Shown one piece after another: positions 5,382 through 10,476 of a DNA stretch of 10,476 bases. The notes under the pieces were generated by a model. That model did no database searches. It was not told where the DNA came from and saw only the letters and a program-made list of their open reading frames with translations. A program made the position numbers and the translations under genes. How positions within the stretch are numbered: position 1 is the first letter of the stretch; every line of letters begins with the position of its first letter. This DNA is from Deltaproteobacteria bacterium (GTDB taxonomy: Bacteria; Desulfobacterota; DAOWOC01): the NCBI GenBank assembly GCA_030642225.1, contig DAOWOC010000012.1, positions 1 through 10,476 on the forward strand. Reading direction: 5' to 3'.

Positions 5382-7019
5382 ATGTCTTATCTTGTTTTAG
5401 CCCGCAAGTGGAGGCCACAGAATTTTGCCGAGGTTGTGGGGCAATTTCATGTGGTAGCTACTCTTGAAAATGCTCTGAGAACAGGCCGACTTTCACATGC
5501 CTTTTTATTTTCAGGAGTCAGAGGCGTTGGCAAGACATCTGTTGCAAGAATATTGGCCAAGGCTATTAATTGTCAGGAAGGGCCTACCCCAATACCTTGT
5601 AATAAATGTGAGAATTGTATACGAATAACCGATGGGTCATCAGTGGATGTTCTTGAGATAGATGGCGCATCTAATCGGGGGATAAATGAAATAAGAGAGC
5701 TTCGTGAGAACATTCGTTATTCTCCGGCTCATTCACGAAATAAAATTTATATTATAGATGAAGTTCATATGCTTACAACAGAGGCATTTAATGCCTTGCT
5801 TAAGACGCTTGAAGAACCTCCTGCTCATGTGACCTTTATCTTTGCCACTACTGGAGCGCATAAGGTTCCTGTAACAATCCTTTCGCGGTGTCAGCGTTAT
5901 GAATTCAAGAGAATAGGGCAATCTGAGCTTGAAAAATCCCTTTTGGAGATAACACAAAAGGAATCTGTTCCAATTGACCCCATGGCGTTATCCATGATAG
6001 CGAGGGAAGCGGAAGGGAGCATGCGGGATGCCCTTAGCCTGCTTGAACATGTACTTGTTTTTGGCGGTAGTGAGATAACTGCTGAAAGCGTGGGTGATAT
6101 ACTTGGTATTTTAGACAGGACAGCTGTTTTTCAAATACTTGAGGCTATTATTAACAGGGATGTTTTTACATGCATTAAAAGACTTTCGGCCCTTTATGAA
6201 CATGGGGTTGATCTTCGTCGTTTAGTGCGACAACTTACAGAAGATATTCGTAATTTATTATTAGCGCATCATACGGATAATCTAAATGAGATTTTAGATG
6301 TTTCAGATGATGAAATAAATAATTTTAAGATATTATCAAAAAAAATAGAACCTGACACCCTGCATAACCTGTTTAATATCCTTGTGTCGTCTGAGAGACA
6401 GATGCATCATGCTCCGAATCCACGACTTATCCTTGATATGACGCTTGCGCGTATGGCTTCATATGAGCCTGTTATGGGGATTATGCCTCTTTTGGATCGT
6501 CTTGAAAAACTTGAACATCGTATGCTGGCGGGCAATCCATCTTTAATATCTTCAGCACCTAAAGGTTTGGTTAATACAATTGTATCAAAAAATGTCATTC
6601 AACCTGTTCCCCCACTAATAAAGGAATCATTGTCTTTATCAGGTAATGATATGTCGTCTGAAACTTTTATTAATTTTTTAAAACAAAAAAAATATTACAG
6701 TTGTCTTGCACGGAGGATTGCTGAAAATAATCTTTTATTTAAGGAGAATGAAGTTGTTCTGGACATTTTACCTGGTTCATTGCAGTATGACTGGTTCCAT
6801 GAGAGAGAAAACAAAGAACTCATGGAAAAAGCTGTTATTGAATTTTCAGGCAGGGGAATAAAACTTATATACAGGGATAAGAAGGGGCAGGGAAGGATTA
6901 AAAAACAAATAGATAATTATACAAATATACGAAAAAAGGCGGAATCTCATCCCATGGTACAGGAAGCCATCTCTATATTTGACGCTAATGTTATTGATGT
7001 AAAAATTATAGATGAATAA
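5382..7019 (+). CDS. dnaX: DNA polymerase III subunits gamma and tau
   Basis: DnaX is the ATPase of the clamp loader, which places the sliding clamp on primed DNA. The 545 residues start with the diagnostic LARKWRPQNFAEVVGQ. Walker A is GVRGVGKTS (Lys51), the zinc cysteines are Cys64, Cys73, Cys76 and Cys79, Walker B is IIDEVH (Asp126, Glu127), sensor 1 is FATT (154-157), and the SRC arginine-finger motif is Ser168-Cys170. Clamp-loader domain III runs to about residue 370. A linker follows, then a tau-like C-terminal domain (about 430-530), shorter overall than E. coli tau (643 residues). Upstream AAGGTG at 5371-5376 is a modest ribosome site. An in-frame slippery heptamer at codons 435-437 may yield a gamma form. 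It heads a cluster with ebfC and recR, an arrangement conserved across many bacteria. Confidence 0.97.
   Translation: MSYLVLARKWRPQNFAEVVGQFHVVATLENALRTGRLSHAFLFSGVRGVGKTSVARILAKAINCQEGPTPIPCNKCENCIRITDGSSVDVLEIDGASNRGINEIRELRENIRYSPAHSRNKIYIIDEVHMLTTEAFNALLKTLEEPPAHVTFIFATTGAHKVPVTILSRCQRYEFKRIGQSELEKSLLEITQKESVPIDPMALSMIAREAEGSMRDALSLLEHVLVFGGSEITAESVGDILGILDRTAVFQILEAIINRDVFTCIKRLSALYEHGVDLRRLVRQLTEDIRNLLLAHHTDNLNEILDVSDDEINNFKILSKKIEPDTLHNLFNILVSSERQMHHAPNPRLILDMTLARMASYEPVMGIMPLLDRLEKLEHRMLAGNPSLISSAPKGLVNTIVSKNVIQPVPPLIKESLSLSGNDMSSETFINFLKQKKYYSCLARRIAENNLLFKENEVVLDILPGSLQYDWFHERENKELMEKAVIEFSGRGIKLIYRDKKGQGRIKKQIDNYTNIRKKAESHPMVQEAISIFDANVIDVKIIDE
6686..6724 (+). promoter_or_regulatory. 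Possible -1 frameshift site giving a short gamma form of DnaX
   Basis: Eight As (6685-6692) place the heptamer A AAA AAA exactly in the zero frame (after CAA, codon 435). A -1 shift reads ten further codons and stops at TGA 6722-6724, giving about 447 residues; E. coli gamma has 431. Five bases downstream a weak stem can form (6698-6705 with 6716-6723, including two G-U pairs and one mismatch). No upstream ribosome-site-like stimulator is apparent. RNA polymerase slippage on the A8 tract, as reported for Thermus dnaX, would reach the same stop. Confidence 0.45.
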
Positions 7020-7088
7020 CGTGTAAAGTATATCCCCATTATGATGAGGCCTTGTTTTAATAAATAAGGACCGGGTAAGGAGGTTTGG

Positions 7089-7403
7089 ATGAAGGGTAAT
7101 TTAAATAATATGATGAAGCAGGCTCAGAAATTACAGTCAAAAATGCTTAAACTCCAGGAGGAACTGGCTGAAAAAACAGTTGAGGCGAGTGCCGGAGGCG
7201 GTATGGTAGTGGCTGTTGCGAGTGGTAAAAAAGAACTTGTTTCATTAAAAATAAGCCCTGAGGTTGTTGATCCTGATGATGTTGAGATGTTGCAGGATCT
7301 TGTAATAGCTGCTATAAATGAGGCCATGGGAAGGGCAGAAGAAATGACTGCCGCTGAGATGGGCAAATTGACAGGAGGTATGAGCATCCCGGGATTAATG
7401 TGA
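7089..7403 (+). CDS. ebfC: YbaB/EbfC-family nucleoid-associated protein
   Basis: This 104-residue cytoplasmic protein of the YbaB/EbfC family binds DNA as a dimer and is generally linked to nucleoid organisation or recombination. Typical features are [20 protein letters not shown] at the start (the long N-terminal helix), then the [23 protein letters not shown] strand region, the [19 protein letters not shown] helix and the [11 protein letters not shown] tail. Length is near the family norm of about 105-110. The ribosome site TAAGGAGG (7076-7083) is the strongest of this cluster. It sits between dnaX and recR, as in many bacteria, 69 bp after dnaX. Confidence 0.95.
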   Translation: MKGNLNNMMKQAQKLQSKMLKLQEELAEKTVEASAGGGMVVAVASGKKELVSLKISPEVVDPDDVEMLQDLVIAAINEAMGRAEEMTAAEMGKLTGGMSIPGLM

Positions 7404-7421
7404 TGCTAATTAATAAATGTT

Positions 7422-8021
7422 ATGGGTGTATATCCTGACGCACTTGAAAATTGTATACAAAAGCTTGCGACATTTCCTGGCATTGGTGCAAAAAGCGCAA
7501 CCCGCATGGCATTGCATCTTTTACGTCAACCTGAAGATGTCGTTCGTGAAATGGCAAAGGCCATGGTTGAGGTCAAAACCATGGTTCGTTTATGTAGCAG
7601 GTGTTTTAATTTTGCAGAAGCTGATTTGTGTTCCATCTGTTCAAATTCAAAGAGGGATAGAGATGTTGTTTGTGTTGTTGAAAACGTAGGTGATTTAATG
7701 GCTCTTGAGAGTGCCTCAATATTTTACGGCGTTTATCATGTTTTACAGGGGAGTATTACGCCCCTTGCCGGTATAGGTCCTGATGATCTTCGGATTAAAG
7801 AGCTTTTCAGCAGGATAAGAGATAATAATATAAAGGAAATTGTCCTGGCGCTAAATCCGAGCGCAGAAGGGGAGACAACAGCATCATATCTTCTTTCCAG
7901 GCTTGAACCCATGGATGTTGAAATAACAATGATTTCTTATGGTATTCCTATGGGAGGTGATATAAAGTATATGGATATGCAGACATTAAAAAAAGCAATG
8001 ATGACAAGGCGAAAGCCCTGA
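7422..8021 (+). CDS. recR: Recombination mediator RecR
   Basis: RecR works with RecO (and RecF) to load RecA onto SSB-covered single-stranded DNA. The 199 residues match the family length. The N-terminal helix-hairpin-helix contains FPGIGAKSATRMALHLL, and the zinc finger uses Cys58, Cys61, Cys70 and Cys73. The Toprim domain has VVENVGDLMALE (Glu87) and LNPSAEGE, and a C-terminal GIPMGGDIKYMD segment closes it. The ATG at 7422 has no clear ribosome site; it lies 18 bp after the ebfC stop, so translation probably depends on coupling to ebfC. A second ATG at 7417 is out of frame and gives a shadow reading. Confidence 0.96.
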   Translation: MGVYPDALENCIQKLATFPGIGAKSATRMALHLLRQPEDVVREMAKAMVEVKTMVRLCSRCFNFAEADLCSICSNSKRDRDVVCVVENVGDLMALESASIFYGVYHVLQGSITPLAGIGPDDLRIKELFSRIRDNNIKEIVLALNPSAEGETTASYLLSRLEPMDVEITMISYGIPMGGDIKYMDMQTLKKAMMTRRKP

Positions 8022-8093
8022 ATTTTTTAAATATCTATTAATTATTATGAAAAATAAGCTGGGAAAAATGGCAAGTAAAAGGAGTTTTTAAAA

Positions 8094-8642
8094 ATGATTG
8101 AGATTAGATTTCATGGCAGGGGAGGTCAGGGTGCGGTTACTTCTGCAGAGCTTCTTGCTATAGCTGCAATAGATTATGGCAAATATGCCCAGGCATTCCC
8201 AAGTTTCGGCCCTGAGCGCAGGGGGGCTCCGGTAGGCGCATTTACTCGTATCAGCGATGAGTCTATCAGGACAAGGGAAAAGGTATATGAGCCTGATATT
8301 GTACTTGTGCTTGATGCGACGATTCTTGAGATTGTGGATGTAACAGATGGATTAAAAGATAATGGTATTATAATAATTAATACCAATAAGTCTGAATCCG
8401 AAATCAGGGAGCTTACAGGTTTTAAAGGGAAACTGGCATTAGTTGACGGGACAAAGATAGCCTTGGATTGTCTTGGGTTACCTATAACAAACACAACTAT
8501 GCTGGGCGCACTTTTAAAGGCTGCGCCTGTAATACCTTTGGATGCGATTAATGTCCCGCTTACCAAACGTTTTGGCAAAATAGCAGAGAAGAATTTAAAT
8601 GCCTTAAACAAGGCTTATCAGGAGACTCATATCAAGGAGTAG
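8094..8642 (+). CDS. porC: Pyruvate:ferredoxin oxidoreductase, gamma subunit
   Basis: This 182-residue subunit belongs to the 2-oxoacid:acceptor oxidoreductase gamma family, part of the cytoplasmic complex that oxidatively decarboxylates a 2-oxoacid with CoA and reduces ferredoxin. The start [17 protein letters not shown] carries the family's GRGGQG motif, followed by [13 protein letters not shown] and TRISD, both typical. The ribosome site AAAAGGAG lies about 10 bases before the ATG. The gene starts 72 bp after recR with no terminator between them, so read-through is possible. The order gamma-delta-alpha-beta that follows is that of four-subunit enzymes of archaea and many anaerobic bacteria, unlike the single-chain PFOR. 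Pyruvate is the likely substrate; 2-oxoisovalerate cannot be excluded. Confidence 0.93.
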
Positions 8643-8646
8643 AGAC

Positions 8647-8940
8647 GTGGCAAGAGACCAAGGAATTATCAGCTGGAAGGAGTTGCCGTTAGGATGCGCC
8701 ATCTTGGAGCCTGGCAATGCAAAGGATTTACGTACAGGTGACTGGAGGTCAAAGAGACCGGTAACTGATTATGAAAAGTGCATAAAATGCGGGATGTGTT
8801 ACATATATTGTCCTGATATGTGTTATATTCCAAAAGATGATGGTTTATTCGAATGGAATGAATATTATTGCAAAGGCTGTGGCATTTGCGCACATGAGTG
8901 TCCCAAGGATGCCATAACAATGGTTGAGGAGGAGAAATAA
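8647..8940 (+). CDS. porD: Pyruvate:ferredoxin oxidoreductase, delta (ferredoxin-like) subunit
   Basis: This 97-residue electron-transfer subunit carries two [4Fe-4S] clusters. Cys45, 48, 51 and 55 (CIKCGMCYIYCP) and Cys75, 78, 81 and 85 (CKGCGICAHECP) form the two ferredoxin motifs, preceded by the WKELPLGCAILEPGN lead-in and the TGDWRSKRPV segment typical of PorD/VorD. The start is GTG at 8647, supported by AAGGAG (8634-8639) seven bases upstream and overlapping the end of porC; only 4 bp separate the genes. It should pass electrons from the TPP-site clusters to free ferredoxin. Confidence 0.95.
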   Translation: MARDQGIISWKELPLGCAILEPGNAKDLRTGDWRSKRPVTDYEKCIKCGMCYIYCPDMCYIPKDDGLFEWNEYYCKGCGICAHECPKDAITMVEEEK

Positions 8941-8942
8941 CC

Positions 8943-10118
8943 ATGGCCAGACGAGTTGGAATAGAGGTTTCCATTGCAGTCAGTGAGGCAGTAAAACTGG
9001 CTGATGTGGATTTGATAGCGGCTTATCCTATTACGCCGCAGACTCATATTGTTGAACACCTGTCAGAGCTTGTGGCAGATGGAGAGCTTGATGCTGAATT
9101 TGTGCCGGTCGAATCAGAACACTCTGCGATGAGCAGCTGTATAGGTTCATCTGCAGCAGGGGCAAGGACATATACAGCCACAAGTTCTCAGGGTCTTGCC
9201 CTGATGCTGGAGGTTTGTTATATAGCTTCATCATTAAGGCTTCCCATCGTAATGACCATAGTTGACCGTTCCCTGTCAGGCCCTTTATCCATATGGAATG
9301 ATCATTCTGATCTGATGATGGAAAGGGATATAGGCTGGATACAAATTGTTGCCTTAAATGGTCAGGAGATTTTTGACATGACTCTGCACTCTTTTAAAAT
9401 TGCAGAGGATCACAATGTAATGCTTCCGACGCAGGTTCATATGGACGGTTTCACATTGAGCCATGTAATTGAACCCATCGAAATACTTGACAAGGCAGAG
9501 GTGGATAAATTTTTAAAACCTTACGTGTCTCCCATGTCTCTTGATCCTGAAAAACCGGTGACAATAGGCGCTGTTGGGGTTCCGGAGGTTTATACCGAAG
9601 GAAGAAAGGCACAGGAAGAGGCGCTTTTAAATTCAAAGGATGTTATATTAAGAACATGGAAAGAGTTTGGCGATCTTTTTGGCCGTTATTATGAACCGAT
9701 CGGGACATACAAGGCAGATGACGCTGAAATAATATTTATAACCATGGGTTCTATAACTGAAACATGTATGAGCGCTGTTGACCAGATGCGCCAGGATGGC
9801 AAAAAGGTTGGTATCGCTTATATCCGTTTGTGGAGGCCGTTCCCTTTTGATGAATTAATTGAGGCAGTAACCAAGGCCGATGCCTTGGTTGTTATTGACA
9901 GGGCCATATCTCATGGCGGCCCTGGCGGTCCACTTGCTAGTGAAATTAAATCAGCATTATATCATCAGGCTCAGAGACCGTTTGTTAATAGTTTTATAGC
10001 AGGTCTGGGCGGAAGAGACATTACAATCAACGTATTTAAGGAAATGGTTGAAAAGACAGAAAAGACCATGAAAAAAGGTGTAGAACCTGGATACGAATTT
10101 ATCGGGGTGAAAGAATAA
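8943..10118 (+). CDS. porA: Pyruvate:ferredoxin oxidoreductase, alpha subunit
   Basis: The 391-residue alpha subunit shares the thiamine diphosphate active site with beta. YPITPQTH (28-35) and PVESEHSA (55-62, including the glutamate contacting the thiamine ring in this family) mark the pyrimidine-binding domain. LSIWNDHSD and MERDIGWIQ are typical of pyruvate-type enzymes. The second half contains the transketolase C-terminal-like domain (IIFITMGSITET and YIRLWRPFPFDEL). A strong GAGGAGGAG (8926-8934) lies within the end of porD, two bases separate the genes, and the stop shares its last A with the porB start. Full-length and intact. Confidence 0.96.
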   Translation: MARRVGIEVSIAVSEAVKLADVDLIAAYPITPQTHIVEHLSELVADGELDAEFVPVESEHSAMSSCIGSSAAGARTYTATSSQGLALMLEVCYIASSLRLPIVMTIVDRSLSGPLSIWNDHSDLMMERDIGWIQIVALNGQEIFDMTLHSFKIAEDHNVMLPTQVHMDGFTLSHVIEPIEILDKAEVDKFLKPYVSPMSLDPEKPVTIGAVGVPEVYTEGRKAQEEALLNSKDVILRTWKEFGDLFGRYYEPIGTYKADDAEIIFITMGSITETCMSAVDQMRQDGKKVGIAYIRLWRPFPFDELIEAVTKADALVVIDRAISHGGPGGPLASEIKSALYHQAQRPFVNSFIAGLGGRDITINVFKEMVEKTEKTMKKGVEPGYEFIGVKE

Positions 10119-10476
10119 TGACAGCACAAGAAGCTTTAAAAGATTTTGTGGCAATAAAGCCTAAGGATATTCCTCTTGTAGAGCCATTGTCTTGCGGCCA
10201 CAGGGCATGCCAGGGTTGCGGCGAGGTTCTTGCTCTTCGTCAGGTAATGAAGGCCATAGGGAATAATGTAATCGTTGCAAGCGCAACAGGGTGTATGGAG
10301 ATCATAACATCACCTTATCCGCAGACAGCCTGGAAAGTGCCATGGATTCATGTTGCATTTGAAAATACAGCGGCGGTGGCATCTGGTGTGGAAGCCGGCA
10401 GAAAGGCTATGATTCGCAAGGGAAGGCTGAAAGATAGCAAAACCTCTGTCATTGCTATTGCCGGTGATGGCGGAAC
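10118..10476 (+). CDS. porB: Pyruvate:ferredoxin oxidoreductase, beta subunit (partial, cut by window edge)
   Basis: Only the first 119 codons are present; the gene runs off the right edge. The reading starts MTAQEALKDF and contains HRACQGCGEVLALR (Cys31, Cys34) and SATGCMEI (Cys59), cysteines that hold the beta-subunit [4Fe-4S] cluster near thiamine diphosphate. It ends AIAGDGG, the start of the GDG thiamine-diphosphate/metal motif. The ATG overlaps the porA stop by one base (TAATG), a standard translational coupling. With porC, porD and porA it completes the four-subunit enzyme linking pyruvate and acetyl-CoA through reduced ferredoxin. Confidence 0.95.
   Translation, partial: MTAQEALKDFVAIKPKDIPLVEPLSCGHRACQGCGEVLALRQVMKAIGNNVIVASATGCMEIITSPYPQTAWKVPWIHVAFENTAAVASGVEAGRKAMIRKGRLKDSKTSVIAIAGDGG

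Noticed and set aside
8174..8611. A 145-codon - strand frame inside porC
   Set aside because: It is a compositional shadow of porC, whose GRGGQG and following motifs are intact on the + strand.
1..10476. CRISPR array, tRNA or rRNA genes
   Set aside because: No regularly spaced repeats and no tRNA- or rRNA-like segments were seen on either strand.

Overview
The window reads as a piece of chromosome from a strictly anaerobic, moderately AT-rich, diderm bacterium. A sulfate-reducer-like member of Desulfobacterota (Desulfobacterales or a relative) is the best guess. The reasons are a four-subunit pyruvate:ferredoxin oxidoreductase, an outer-membrane porin of the OprO/OprP type, and a dCache histidine kinase beside an SLC13-type transporter. 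That placement is inference from gene content and protein flavour, not a phylogenetic result. Every intact gene is on the + strand.

Region 1 (1-2492) is a sensing and transport block. It holds the last 42 codons of an SLC13/DASS-type carrier, a membrane-bound dCache histidine kinase of the NtrB/DctB type, and a stand-alone receiver protein with a lysine-rich tail and no output domain. The order suggests the kinase senses a substrate related to the carrier.

Region 2 (2493-3167) has no intact gene. It contains a 20-bp stem that closes only with G-U pairs, a perfect 16-bp inverted repeat, and on the - strand the C-terminal remnant of an IS5-family transposase. Region 3 (3168-4625) is a single porin gene, probably monocistronic.

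Region 4 (4626-5381) is a 756-bp gap that is not empty. It has short direct repeats resembling the tip of an insertion sequence and a rho-independent terminator. These are followed by a self-contained transcription unit: a near-consensus sigma-70 promoter with an inverted repeat over its start point, about 260 nt of transcript, and a second strong terminator. That unit carries either a structured small RNA or a small protein gene of about 57 codons broken by two compensating one-base shifts. It is the least explained part of the window.

Region 5 (5382-8021) is the widely conserved dnaX-ebfC-recR cluster: clamp loader, nucleoid-associated protein and recombination mediator. dnaX contains an in-frame A AAA AAA slippery heptamer followed by a -1 frame stop 10 codons later, placed where a short gamma-type product would be expected. 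Region 6 (8094-10476) is porCDAB, encoding the gamma, delta, alpha and (cut by the window edge) beta subunits of a 2-oxoacid, most likely pyruvate, ferredoxin oxidoreductase. The subunits are tightly packed and probably translated in coupled fashion. Only 72 bp without a visible terminator separate recR from porC, so read-through from the dnaX cluster is plausible.
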